Source of the DNA: Pectinatus brassicae
GTDB taxonomy: Bacteria; Bacillota; Negativicutes; Selenomonadales; Selenomonadaceae
Length of the DNA stretch: 64,000 bases
Assembly (NCBI RefSeq): GCF_014201835.1
Contig: NZ_JACHFH010000005.1
Span: forward strand, 1-64,000
Direction: 5' to 3'
In this document: piece after piece, positions 26,134 through 35,159 of the stretch
Position numbering within the stretch: position 1 is the stretch's first letter
Layout of the letters: the number at the start of each line of letters is the position of its first letter
The notes under the pieces: model-generated
Seen by the model: only the letters and a program-made list of their open reading frames with translations
What the model was told of the DNA's origin: nothing
The model's database searches: none
Translations under genes and position numbers: made by a program

Positions 26134-26589
26134 ATGAGCAATATAGCAGATTTAATAGAAAGCTATATATTACAGCGATTAGCAGCCCAACAAAATCGTA
26201 ATATAATTTTAAAACGTGCTGATATTGCCAATGCAATAGAATGTGCTCCGTCGCAAATCAGTTATGTTTTAAATACCAGATTTACTTCTGATAAGGGATT
26301 TGTGGTTGAATCACGCCGAGGCTTAGGTGGGTTTATAAAAATAGCACGCCTTCCTTTGCAGGATTTAGTCTATAGTAATCTAATAGATAAGATAGATGAA
26401 AATACCACAGTGGATGACTTGCATCATATGTTAAGTTATATGCTGCGCAACGGAATGATTGAAAACCGTGAAGCAGCGCTTTTATTCCAGACCTTTAATA
26501 ATATTTATAATAAAATTTCACCATCAGACAGGGCTGAGTTACTCAAAGCTTTATTTATAACTCTGGCTGATTTTGCCGAGGAGGAGTAA
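26134..26589 (+). CDS. ctsR: Transcriptional repressor CtsR
   Basis: A heat-shock repressor of clp genes, 151 residues. The N-terminal winged-helix region (MSNIADLIESYILQRLA, then RADIANAIECAPSQISYVLNTRF) and the glycine-rich wing ESRRGLGGFIKI with the arginine that McsB phosphorylates or that senses heat are conserved. The C-terminal helical dimer domain contains REAALLF. It is the first gene of ctsR-mcsA-mcsB-clpC; the spacing to mcsA is 2 bases. Confidence 0.96.
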   Translation: MSNIADLIESYILQRLAAQQNRNIILKRADIANAIECAPSQISYVLNTRFTSDKGFVVESRRGLGGFIKIARLPLQDLVYSNLIDKIDENTTVDDLHHMLSYMLRNGMIENREAALLFQTFNNIYNKISPSDRAELLKALFITLADFAEEE

Positions 26590-26591
26590 AC

Positions 26592-27131
26592 ATGTTATGT
26601 GATAATTGTAAAAAAAATGAAGCTTGTATCCATATTACTCAAATAAACGGTAATAAAAAAATCGACAGATATCTTTGTGAGGATTGTGCAGCTAATTATG
26701 GTGAGTTTATAATGCAGGAAAATTCAGAAGATCAGCCAGAAGTATTTTCTATAAATGATTTTTTATCAGGTATTTTTCATAACACTCCGCAGGCAGAAGA
26801 GACTGCCGAGCCAGTAAAAAGTGAGGAATACACTTGCCCAGCTTGCGGAATGACTTATATGGATTTTACCCGCTCAGGAAAAATTGGCTGCAGCAAATGT
26901 TATGATACATTTCGGTCAAAATTAGAACCATTGCTGCGTCGGATTCATGGTGCCAGCAAGCATAACGGCAAAATACCGCAGCGCGCTGGGAAAATGCTTA
27001 ATATACAGCAGGAGCTGGCCTTACTGCGTAAACAAATTCAAGAATATATAACTAAAGAAGAATACGAAAAAGCTGCTCAGGTACGGGACTGCATTCGTCG
27101 ACTGGAAAACGACATTGAGTCTAAGGAGTAG
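26592..27131 (+). CDS. mcsA: McsA, activator of protein-arginine kinase
   Basis: A zinc-binding partner of McsB, 179 residues. CxxC pairs occur at the N-terminus (MLCDNCKKNEACIHI and LCEDC) and in the middle (CPACGMTYMDF and IGCSKCYDTF). A C-terminal UVR motif (EEYEKAAQVRDCIRRLE) ends the protein. McsA stimulates McsB arginine phosphorylation and helps deliver CtsR to ClpC/ClpP. It lies between ctsR and mcsB with an 11-base gap to mcsB. Confidence 0.94.
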   Translation: MLCDNCKKNEACIHITQINGNKKIDRYLCEDCAANYGEFIMQENSEDQPEVFSINDFLSGIFHNTPQAEETAEPVKSEEYTCPACGMTYMDFTRSGKIGCSKCYDTFRSKLEPLLRRIHGASKHNGKIPQRAGKMLNIQQELALLRKQIQEYITKEEYEKAAQVRDCIRRLENDIESKE

Positions 27132-27142
27132 GGGGTATAATA

Positions 27143-28213
27143 ATGTTATTAGAAAATATGTTTACTGATGATAATTTGGTTTGGATGGATGGACAAGGTC
27201 ACGATAATGATATAGTTTTATCAAGCCAGGTGCGTTTGGCACGTAATTTTAAAGAAATACCATTTCCTAACAGAGCTTCGGTAACACAATTGACAGAAGC
27301 CAAGATGAGGATATTAAATATTACGTCTGACTTTTCTAATATTACTAAAGAAAATTATACCAGCATTGATATGGATAAACTTACGAATCTGCAAAAAAAT
27401 GTTTTAGTGGAAAAACATATAATCAGCAGTAATTTTCTTAAAAATACTGAGGCCAGAACGTTAATTATCAGTATAAACAGTGATATTGCGATAATGTTAA
27501 ATGAAGACGATCATTTGCGTATACAATGTATGCAAAGTGGCTTGGATATAAAAAAAGCTCTGGAAAAAGCCTTTATAATTGATGATGCTGTTGAAAAGAA
27601 ATATGATATGGCTTTTGATGATGCTATGGGGTATTTAACAGCCTGTCCCACCAATTTAGGTACAGGATTAAGAGCTTCGGTAATTCTCCATTTGCCAGGC
27701 CTGGTGGCAACAAATCAGGTAGGTAAGATTATAAATGTTTCGCCACAGTTGGGACTTGCAGTGCGTGGGTTATTTGGCAATACGGCCCATGGTCACTTAT
27801 TCCAGATTTCTAATCAATTATCATTAGGCTTTGAAGAAAATGAATTAGTTGATAATTTGACCCATACGGTGGAAGAAATAGTTTCCCACGAAAGAGAAGC
27901 TCGCAAAGCACTTCTATCGTATGCTGAGGAGAAGGTTTGCGACCAAGCATGGCGGGCGTTGGGAGTATTAAAATATGCGCGCAGTCTTTCCGATAAGGAA
28001 TTATTGCAGCTAGCAAGCAATGTACGTTTAGGTATTGATGAAAAAATAATTACAGGAATTAATGAAAATGTATTTAATAAATTAATTATAGCCGGTCGAA
28101 CAAATTACCTTACTAATTTACAAGATAAGGAAAGCATGTCCCAACGGGAAGTGGATAAAATAAGAGCTGATGTTACCCGTAGGATAATTGCCAGCAGCTC
28201 TGTAAAGGAGTGA
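27143..28213 (+). CDS. mcsB: Protein-arginine kinase McsB
   Basis: A guanidino kinase-like enzyme of 356 residues that phosphorylates arginines on proteins and marks them for ClpCP. Visible signatures are DIVLSSQVRLARNFKEIPFP at the N-terminus (phosphagen-kinase ATP loop), the catalytic-site segment MGYLTACPTNLGTGLRASV with Cys near residue 167, and the C-terminal region that reads pArg allosterically. Its stop codon is only 5 bases before the clpC start. Confidence 0.95.
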   Translation: MLLENMFTDDNLVWMDGQGHDNDIVLSSQVRLARNFKEIPFPNRASVTQLTEAKMRILNITSDFSNITKENYTSIDMDKLTNLQKNVLVEKHIISSNFLKNTEARTLIISINSDIAIMLNEDDHLRIQCMQSGLDIKKALEKAFIIDDAVEKKYDMAFDDAMGYLTACPTNLGTGLRASVILHLPGLVATNQVGKIINVSPQLGLAVRGLFGNTAHGHLFQISNQLSLGFEENELVDNLTHTVEEIVSHEREARKALLSYAEEKVCDQAWRALGVLKYARSLSDKELLQLASNVRLGIDEKIITGINENVFNKLIIAGRTNYLTNLQDKESMSQREVDKIRADVTRRIIASSSVKE

Positions 28214-28218
28214 TTTTT

Positions 28219-30744
28219 ATGAATAATAATAAATTGACGTTTAGCGCAGAAAAGGTATTAGAACTTGCCAGCTATGAAGCAAATAAACAAAAATGCGGCT
28301 ATATTGGGACAGAACATATTTTATTGGGGCTTACTAAAGAGCATAAAGGTGTTGCGGCTAAAGTTTTAGCAGCATTAGGAATCACTCGTGATATGGTTAA
28401 AGGCCGTCTAAACAATATAATTATTATTCCACCGATTATGAGCAGCGCATCGCTCACGTATACTCCTTTAGCAAAGATGGTAATGAGTTTTGCCGAAGAT
28501 GAGGCACAGGATTTGGGGCATGATTATATTGGCACAGAGCATATTTTATTGGGCATAGTGCGCCAGGAAGATGCCATTGCGGCTAAAGTGCTTGTTTCAT
28601 TAGGAGCTGATCTTGATGTTGTGCGTACGACAATAATGGACATGATCGGTGATGGTTTTCAGGATTCATCGACTGATGATAATACATCGGCAGATATGGA
28701 TGAATTGGCAAAAAGAACGCCATTTATAAACCGCTATTGCCGTGATTTGAAAGATTTAGTACTAAAAGATAAAATTGATCCAGTTATTGGCAGAACTAAG
28801 GAAATAGAACGTGTTATCCAGATTTTGCTGCGCCGCACCAAGAATAATCCGGTATTAATAGGTGAGCCAGGCGTAGGTAAAACGGCGGTGGCCGAAGGTT
28901 TAGCCCGACGCATGGCTGAGGGGGTTATGCCCAAATTGCTTGCCAATAAAAGAATTATGAGCCTTAGTATGACTTCGTTAGTAGCTGGAGCCAAATATCG
29001 CGGTGAATTTGAGGAACGGTTAAAAAATATTATTGACGAAATAACACAGGTTGAAAATATAATTTTATTCATTGATGAATTGCACACTTTAATTGGTGCT
29101 GGTGCTGCGGAAGGCTCAATTGATGCAGCAAATATTTTAAAGCCGGCTTTATCACGTGGTGAAATACAGGTTATTGGAGCTACTACCTTAAATGAATATA
29201 AAAAATATATTGAAAAAGATTCAGCACTTGAGAGACGTTTTCAGCCGATATTGCTTGATGAGCCCAATGAAGAAGACGCTGTGGCAATATTGATGGGAAT
29301 TCGCAGCAAATATGAAGAATTCCATCAGGCCAAGATAACTGACGCAGCTGTACGAGCAGCAGTTAAATTATCTGCTCGTTATATTAATGATAGATTTTTG
29401 CCTGATAAGGCAATTGACCTCATGGATGAGGCCGCATCAAAAGTAAGATTGGCTACAATTGCTTATCCTAGCGAGCTCAAAGAGTTAAAAGATAAGCTGG
29501 AACAATTAAATGGCAATAAACAGGCAGCTATTGAGGCCCAGAATTTTGAGAGCGCAGCACAAATTCGCGATGAAGAAAGCAAGATAAAAGAATCGCTGCA
29601 AATGGCTGATGAAGAGTTAAAGAAAAAAGAAGAACGAGAAATAATCGTTGATGAAGATGATATAGCTGATGTTCTTGCTTCCTGGACAGGGATCCCTGCA
29701 AGACGACTGGCTGATAAAGAAGCAAAGCGGCTGCTGCATATGGAGGAAAACCTTCATGAACGAGTTGTGGGACAAGATGACGCAGTTATAGCTGTAGCTA
29801 AAGCTATCAGACGAGCCAGGGCTGGTCTGAAAGATGAAAAGCGCCCAATTGGTTCATTTATGTTCTTGGGACCGACTGGTGTTGGTAAAACAGAATTGGC
29901 ACGATCATTGGCAGAAATATTATTTGGCGATGAAAATGCCATGATACGTTTTGATATGTCTGAATACATGGAAAGGCATACAGTGTCACGTATGGTAGGT
30001 GCCCCTCCTGGTTATGTAGGCTATGAAGAAGGTGGACAACTTACCGATGTTGTCAGAAGAAAGCCTTATTCAGTAATACTGCTCGATGAAATAGAAAAGG
30101 CACATCCGGATGTGTTTAATTTATTGCTGCAGATACTCGAAGATGGTAGACTTACTGATGGACAGGGACGTACGGTTGATTTTAAAAATACAGTTATAAT
30201 AATGACCTCTAATGTGGGGGCTAATCTTTTGCAAAAAAGTAATGTGGCAATGGGCTTTAATACCAGCACGGATAGTAAGGCTGATTTTGCTGCTACCTCA
30301 CAAAAAATAATGGAAGAGGTAAAGCGTGTATTTAAACCGGAATTTTTAAATCGCATTGATGATATAATCGTATTTAAATCCTTGGATAAGGAAAGCTTAT
30401 TAAAGATTATTGATATTTTATTAATAGATGTGGAAAAACGCATTAAAAATGTCGATATGGAGCTTGTTATCAGTGCTAAGGCTAAAGAATATTTACTTGA
30501 TAAAGGTACTGATATTAAATTTGGTGCACGTCCATTAAAAAGGGCTATCCAAAAATATCTTGAAGATGAGCTGGCAGAAAAAATTTTAGATAAAAAATTT
30601 GCTGCTGGTGATAAGATTCTTGTATCATATAAGAGTAAAGATGATAAGCTGTCATTTAGCTGCAAAAAAGAAAATCTGCCTGATGAAGAAAATAATTCTG
30701 AAAATAAGGAAGAAACATTGGCGGATAATCAGGCCGTAAAATGA
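28219..30744 (+). CDS. clpC: ATP-dependent Clp protease ATPase subunit ClpC
   Basis: A class I Hsp100 unfoldase (841 residues) that pairs with ClpP. Two Clp_N repeats span about 1-140. AAA module 1 has Walker A GEPGVGKT near 215, a UVR-containing middle domain lies near 400-450, and AAA module 2 has GPTGVGKT near 551. A D2-small domain and an acidic tail end the protein. The UVR/M-domain is where MecA or McsB adaptors bind. I place the start at ATG 28219 with AAAGGAG eight bases before. It is the last large gene of the ctsR operon; a tiny gene overlaps its stop codon. Confidence 0.96.
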   Translation: MNNNKLTFSAEKVLELASYEANKQKCGYIGTEHILLGLTKEHKGVAAKVLAALGITRDMVKGRLNNIIIIPPIMSSASLTYTPLAKMVMSFAEDEAQDLGHDYIGTEHILLGIVRQEDAIAAKVLVSLGADLDVVRTTIMDMIGDGFQDSSTDDNTSADMDELAKRTPFINRYCRDLKDLVLKDKIDPVIGRTKEIERVIQILLRRTKNNPVLIGEPGVGKTAVAEGLARRMAEGVMPKLLANKRIMSLSMTSLVAGAKYRGEFEERLKNIIDEITQVENIILFIDELHTLIGAGAAEGSIDAANILKPALSRGEIQVIGATTLNEYKKYIEKDSALERRFQPILLDEPNEEDAVAILMGIRSKYEEFHQAKITDAAVRAAVKLSARYINDRFLPDKAIDLMDEAASKVRLATIAYPSELKELKDKLEQLNGNKQAAIEAQNFESAAQIRDEESKIKESLQMADEELKKKEEREIIVDEDDIADVLASWTGIPARRLADKEAKRLLHMEENLHERVVGQDDAVIAVAKAIRRARAGLKDEKRPIGSFMFLGPTGVGKTELARSLAEILFGDENAMIRFDMSEYMERHTVSRMVGAPPGYVGYEEGGQLTDVVRRKPYSVILLDEIEKAHPDVFNLLLQILEDGRLTDGQGRTVDFKNTVIIMTSNVGANLLQKSNVAMGFNTSTDSKADFAATSQKIMEEVKRVFKPEFLNRIDDIIVFKSLDKESLLKIIDILLIDVEKRIKNVDMELVISAKAKEYLLDKGTDIKFGARPLKRAIQKYLEDELAEKILDKKFAAGDKILVSYKSKDDKLSFSCKKENLPDEENNSENKEETLADNQAVK

Positions 30745-30884
30745 CGAGAAAACAAAAAAATGTTTTAAATCAAAATTGTTCTATAAAAAGACGGATTACA
30801 AATTTTATCATGAATTTTTTTCTGGCACTAGTTTGGCTTATACGCTCGATGATAAAATTGCTGGGAAAATATTTACGTGATTAA
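30741..30884 (+). CDS. Small basic membrane protein overlapping the clpC stop
   Basis: A 47-codon frame whose ATG overlaps the clpC stop in the ATGA arrangement typical of translational coupling. The protein begins with a basic, Asn/Lys-rich segment (TRKQKNVLNQNCSIKRR), has one hydrophobic helix (about residues 22-36), and ends with a basic amphipathic tail. I do not recognise a family. The overlap and sensible topology argue for a real gene; without homologues it remains hypothetical. Confidence 0.5.
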   Translation: MTRKQKNVLNQNCSIKRRITNFIMNFFLALVWLIRSMIKLLGKYLRD

Positions 30885-30893
30885 TAGCAGGTA

Positions 30894-30958
30894 TTCAGCC
30901 GCGCTTATTTTCTGGGAGGGATTTAAGGTTTTATAAGCAGAAAATTAGTGCGGTTGAA
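30894..30958 (+). other. Long hairpin between clpC and radA
   Basis: Two 21-base arms (30894-30914 and 30938-30958) pair with only one true mismatch and two G-U pairs. The 23-base loop contains GGAGGG. No T run follows, so it is not a normal terminator. It ends about 45 bases before radA. Confidence 0.55.
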
Positions 30959-31003
30959 TTGTGTATAGGAACTTATTATATAATTTAGAAAATGGTGAGA
31001 TTT

Positions 31004-32365
31004 TTGCCGAAGAAAAAAAGTGTTTATGTCTGTCAGGAATGTGGTTATGATACTCCCAAATGGGTAGGGAGATGTCCTGGTTGTGGCGCATGGAATTCAA
31101 TGGTGGAAGAGACAGCTAAGACCAATATAGCACATGGATTATCATTAGGCTTGGGGAGTGCTAAAGTACAAAAACCACAGCTGTTGTCAGAGATATCTAT
31201 TGCCAAGATGCCGCGATTTACTACGGGATCAGTTGAGCTTGACCGTGTACTTGGCGGCGGTATTATTCCAGGCAGTATGGTACTGATGGTAGGAGATCCG
31301 GGCGTTGGTAAGTCTAGTTTGAATTTGCGCATTTGTGCCTATACAGCTAATATGAAAAAAGTACTGTATATTACGGGGGAGGAAAGCCTACAGCAAATTC
31401 GTATGCGTGCTGAACGAATAGATGCCTTGTCTGATAAAATGTTGGTTCTAAGTGAAACAAATATGGAACTTATAAATGAACATGTTGAAAAACAGCAGCC
31501 AGACTTATTAGTAGTGGATTCTATTCAGACGATTTTTCGTCCTGATGTGCAAAGTGCACCGGGCAGTGTAAGCCAAGTGCGTGAATGTGCAGTGGAATTG
31601 CTACGACTGGCAAAATCCAAGGCAATAGCCGTGTTTATAATTGGGCATGTGACTAAAGATGGGACATTGGCCGGCCCCAGAGTGCTGGAGCATATTGTCG
31701 ATACAGTACTTTATTTTGAAGGGGAAAGAAATGCACAATATCGTATTTTGCGGGCAGTAAAAAATCGTTTTGGCAGTACTAATGAGATAGGTTTATTTGA
31801 GATGCGTGATATAGGTTTGGTGGATGTACCAGATGCCTCAAAGTTATTTCTGTCGGAAACGGTACATGATTCAGGCGTTATAATAACACCCACTATAGAA
31901 GGCACCAGGCCTTTATTAGTTGAGATTCAGGCATTGGTGGCGCCAACTCCGTATATCCCGCCGCGTCGTACTTCGGATTTAGTTGACATCAAAAAAATAC
32001 AGTTGTTACTGGCTGTATTGGAGAAGAGAGTAAATTTAGCTTTGGGAGCCTGTGATGTTTATGTTAAGATTGCCGGAGGAATTAAAATCGATGAGCCGGC
32101 CTGTGATTTAGCTTTATGTGTAGCATTGGCATCAAGCTTTACCAATAAAGTAGTAAAGGAAAAAACTGTAGTTTTTGGCGAGGTTGGTCTGTCCGGTGAA
32201 GTACGTGCTGTAAATGGTGCTGATATAAGAATAAAGGAAGCTTGCAAACTGGGATTTACAAATATAATTATTCCGCAAAAAAATCTTAATACAGTGGGAA
32301 AAATAACTGGGGTAAATATTATCGGAGCAGCCAATATAAAGGAAGCTCTACAGGCAGTTTTCTAA
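31004..32365 (+). CDS. radA: DNA repair protein RadA
   Basis: A RecA-like branch-migration motor used in recombination. An N-terminal C4 zinc finger (VCQECGYDTPKWVGRCPGCGAW, residues about 8-30) is followed by a RecA-type ATPase with Walker A GDPGVGKSS near 95 and the RadA-specific KNRFGSTNEIG. A Lon-C-like domain forms the C-terminus. I choose TTG 31004, preceded by GGTGAG; an in-frame ATG 12 bases earlier lacks a binding site. The 453-residue length is standard. Confidence 0.94.
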   Translation: MPKKKSVYVCQECGYDTPKWVGRCPGCGAWNSMVEETAKTNIAHGLSLGLGSAKVQKPQLLSEISIAKMPRFTTGSVELDRVLGGGIIPGSMVLMVGDPGVGKSSLNLRICAYTANMKKVLYITGEESLQQIRMRAERIDALSDKMLVLSETNMELINEHVEKQQPDLLVVDSIQTIFRPDVQSAPGSVSQVRECAVELLRLAKSKAIAVFIIGHVTKDGTLAGPRVLEHIVDTVLYFEGERNAQYRILRAVKNRFGSTNEIGLFEMRDIGLVDVPDASKLFLSETVHDSGVIITPTIEGTRPLLVEIQALVAPTPYIPPRRTSDLVDIKKIQLLLAVLEKRVNLALGACDVYVKIAGGIKIDEPACDLALCVALASSFTNKVVKEKTVVFGEVGLSGEVRAVNGADIRIKEACKLGFTNIIIPQKNLNTVGKITGVNIIGAANIKEALQAVF

Positions 32366-32439
32366 GGTAATATCAGGAAAAATAACAATACAATTGAAGC
32401 TGATAGTTGTACAGCATTAATTGCCTGAATATTTATTTT

Positions 32440-32468
32440 TTGACAAAATACGCCCTATTTAGTATTAT
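32440..32468 (+). promoter_or_regulatory. Promoter of the PIN/TRAM gene
   Basis: TTGACA (32440-32445), 17-base spacer, TATTAT (32463-32468). Confidence 0.8.
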
Positions 32469-32633
32469 AGCTGTATGCATTTATTAAATAAAATGCATCA
32501 ATAATTCCTTATAAATAAATTGATGCAGATGATTAATGGACTTATTTTAATTTTAGGCATAGGGGTATGGAGTTAGTTTAATTTAGTAACGATGTTTGAA
32601 ATATCATATATTATATTATTTGGAGATGAGTCT

Positions 32634-33749
32634 GTGTTAGAGAAAATAGTACGTGTTTCTATAGTGGTTCTTGCTGCTATATTTGGATTGGCTACATTTC
32701 AATTCATGTTCCAATTCATCGCACCGTTAATTGCAACTGAATATCTTAATATTAATTTAAATATTTTTGGGATAACGTTGGCCCGTCTGATAAGCGGACT
32801 GATGGGAATATTGGTGGGGGGAATTGTAGGTTATATAATTTCACCGTATTTAATAAGATTATTAAGAAAATTTTCTATGTGGGTAGAAAACCAGCTTAAT
32901 AAAATGAAAATACATGATGTTATTGCTGGTGTATGTGGGCTAGCAATAGGTCTTATTATTGCCAATTTATGGGGCGTAGCCTTTTTAGGTGTGCCAATTG
33001 TTGGCAGTTATCTGCCAATCGTATTTAGCATTGTCTTAGGATATTTAGGTATACACATTACGATAAAAAAACGTGATGAAATAGTTGCTCTTTTTCCGCG
33101 ATTGTTTAGAGATCAGCCGAAGGATAAAAAAGGTTCAGCAGAGAAGAATGCGGTGAAAAAAGCTTATAAGCTTTTAGATACCAGTGTTATAATTGATGGA
33201 CGCATTGCCGATATTTGTGGAAGTGGATTTGTTGAAGGAACATTATTGATCCCGGTTTTTGTGTTGGAAGAATTACAACATATAGCCGATTCAGCTGATT
33301 TATTGAAACGCACAAGAGGTCGTCGTGGTCTTGATGTTTTAAAACGTATTCAAACAGATTTTGATATGTTTGTTGAGATTGATGAAACTGACTTTGAGGA
33401 TATTGCAGAAGTTGATTCCAAACTTATAAAATTGGCTCAAGCTGTTGGTGGTAAAATTGTTACCAATGATTATAATTTAAATAAAGTTGCTGATTTGCAG
33501 GGAATTACAGTTTTAAATATCAATGAATTAGCAAATGCGGTTAAGCCTGTGGTAATCCCAGGCGAAGATATGACAGTAACTATCGTTAAGGATGGCAAGG
33601 AACAAGGGCAGGGGGTGGCCTATCTTGATGATGGGACGATGATTGTTGTTGAAGGTGGTAGAAAGTTTATAAATACTACACTGCCTGTTACAGTGACATC
33701 TGTATTACAGACGGCTGCCGGGCGCATGATTTTTGCGAAGCCTAAATAA
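32634..33749 (+). CDS. PIN/TRAM-domain membrane protein (YacL-like)
   Basis: Four membrane segments in the first 140 residues are followed by a PIN nuclease-like domain (KLLDTSVIIDGRIADI, then LIPVFVLEELQHIADS, TRGRRGLDVL and KIVTNDYNLNKVA, which supply the acidic metal ligands). A C-terminal TRAM domain follows (VIPGEDMTVTIVKDGKEQGQGVAYLDDGTMIVV). The architecture matches Bacillus YacL, which lies near radA and ispD in Firmicutes. It is probably a membrane-tethered RNase. GTG 32634 has GGAG eight bases upstream and is preferred to the ATG 14 codons earlier. Confidence 0.9.
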   Translation: MLEKIVRVSIVVLAAIFGLATFQFMFQFIAPLIATEYLNINLNIFGITLARLISGLMGILVGGIVGYIISPYLIRLLRKFSMWVENQLNKMKIHDVIAGVCGLAIGLIIANLWGVAFLGVPIVGSYLPIVFSIVLGYLGIHITIKKRDEIVALFPRLFRDQPKDKKGSAEKNAVKKAYKLLDTSVIIDGRIADICGSGFVEGTLLIPVFVLEELQHIADSADLLKRTRGRRGLDVLKRIQTDFDMFVEIDETDFEDIAEVDSKLIKLAQAVGGKIVTNDYNLNKVADLQGITVLNINELANAVKPVVIPGEDMTVTIVKDGKEQGQGVAYLDDGTMIVVEGGRKFINTTLPVTVTSVLQTAAGRMIFAKPK

Positions 33750-33788
33750 AGTATTTGTTTATATAAGATTTGTTATTTAATAGTATAG

Positions 33789-33821
33789 AAAAATGCTGCG
33801 GGTTTAACCGTGGCATTTTTT
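33789..33821 (+). terminator. Terminator of the PIN/TRAM gene
   Basis: AAAAATGCTGCGG, loop, CCGTGGCATTTTTT; the stem includes G-U pairs and ends in a T run. Confidence 0.8.
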
Positions 33822-33846
33822 AAAGAGTATAAAGGGTGGTAATAAG

Positions 33847-34614
33847 GTGATTACGGCTATTTTTCCAGCTGCTGGAAAAGGCAAACGTATGGGTGCTTCA
33901 TTTAATAAAATATTTGCGGGGTTGTCAGATAAACCGATATTGATTCATACTTTAATTAGTTTTTCACGCTGTAATTTAGTTGATAATTTTGTGGTGGTTG
34001 CAGCTAAAGAGGAAGTGGAATCAATCAGCCGAGTATTAAACTCAATGCCGGGAATAAAGCCATGTAAAGTTGTAGCTGGCGGCTCAGAACGGCAATATTC
34101 TGTCTATAATGGTTTGTTGGCCGTGCCCAAAGAAACTGATATTGTATTAGTGCATGATGCGGCTCGACCACTAATAACTGCCAAAGTAATTGAGAATGTA
34201 ATTGATGAAGTAAAATCATCGGGAGCTGCTGTTGCTGCAGTACCTGTTACTAGTACAATAAAAGTAGTTGATGATAATAATGTAGTAACACATACGCCGA
34301 AACGTGAAACACTCTGGACAATTCAAACACCACAGGGATTTCGCAAAGACATATTGTTAGAAGCTAATGAAAAAGCTCGTCAGGAAAATTTTCTAGGGAC
34401 AGATGATGCCAGTATTGTAGAGAACATGGGCTATTCAGTAAAAGTCGTTATGGGAGATTATAAAAATATAAAAATAACATCGCCAGAAGATTTAATTTTT
34501 GCTGAAGCTGTTTTAGGGAAAAAAGCCGTTAAAAAGGTAAAAAATCATGTATCATCAGCACTGTATAATGCTTTTGATGATATGAAGGCAAAAATATTAA
34601 AGACGAGGTTATAA
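33847..34614 (+). CDS. ispD: 2-C-methyl-D-erythritol 4-phosphate cytidylyltransferase
   Basis: The third step of the MEP isoprenoid pathway: MEP + CTP to CDP-ME. The nucleotide-binding N-terminus [11 protein letters not shown], the core [11 protein letters not shown] with the Mg ligand, and [13 protein letters not shown] are conserved. At 255 residues it is about 20 longer than usual owing to a basic C-terminal tail. It starts at GTG 33847 with a GGGTGG site. ispF begins 2 bases after its stop. Confidence 0.95.
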   Translation: MITAIFPAAGKGKRMGASFNKIFAGLSDKPILIHTLISFSRCNLVDNFVVVAAKEEVESISRVLNSMPGIKPCKVVAGGSERQYSVYNGLLAVPKETDIVLVHDAARPLITAKVIENVIDEVKSSGAAVAAVPVTSTIKVVDDNNVVTHTPKRETLWTIQTPQGFRKDILLEANEKARQENFLGTDDASIVENMGYSVKVVMGDYKNIKITSPEDLIFAEAVLGKKAVKKVKNHVSSALYNAFDDMKAKILKTRL

Positions 34615-34616
34615 AC

Positions 34617-35090
34617 ATGAGAATAGGTTTTGGTTACGATGTACATAAATTGGTAACTGATCGTAAACTGATTATCGGTGGCGTTGATATCCCTTATGAA
34701 AAGGGGTTGCTGGGTCATTCTGATGCTGATGTGTTATTGCATGCAATTTCCGATGCACTGCTGGGCGCTGCAGCACTAGGGGATATTGGCCGGCATTTTC
34801 CAGATACCGATGAAAAATATAAAGGAATATCAAGCATAATATTATTACAGCATGTTAATAAATTATTGCAGGAACATAAATATAAAATAGGCAATATTGA
34901 TGCGACAATCATCGCACAGCAGCCTAAGATGGCAGGTTATATTGCTATGATGCGCCAAAATATAGCCGATGCGCTGTTAATTGACATTGACCAGGTTAAT
35001 GTCAAAGCTACAACAGAGGAAAAATTGGGCTTTACCGGGAAAGGCGAGGGAATAGCTGCTAATGCGGCCGTTCTTATTGAAAATTGCTAA
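34617..35090 (+). CDS. ispF: 2-C-methyl-D-erythritol 2,4-cyclodiphosphate synthase
   Basis: The fifth step of the MEP pathway, forming MEcPP from CDP-MEP. The zinc ligands Asp8 and His10 are in GYDVHKL, with another His in the [12 protein letters not shown] segment near residue 42. The C-terminal [22 protein letters not shown] is also typical. It has 157 residues and forms a trimer in the family. It is coupled to ispD. Confidence 0.96.
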   Translation: MRIGFGYDVHKLVTDRKLIIGGVDIPYEKGLLGHSDADVLLHAISDALLGAAALGDIGRHFPDTDEKYKGISSIILLQHVNKLLQEHKYKIGNIDATIIAQQPKMAGYIAMMRQNIADALLIDIDQVNVKATTEEKLGFTGKGEGIAANAAVLIENC

Positions 35091-35095
35091 AATGA

Positions 35096-35124
35096 TTGTT
35101 AAAAAGATTCATTTCTGTTAAAAT
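35096..35124 (+). promoter_or_regulatory. gltX promoter
   Basis: TTGTTA (35096-35101), 17-base spacer, TAAAAT (35119-35124). Confidence 0.6.
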
Positions 35125-35159
35125 ATACTTTACAAGTATTATTTGGAGGTAATTGTTAA

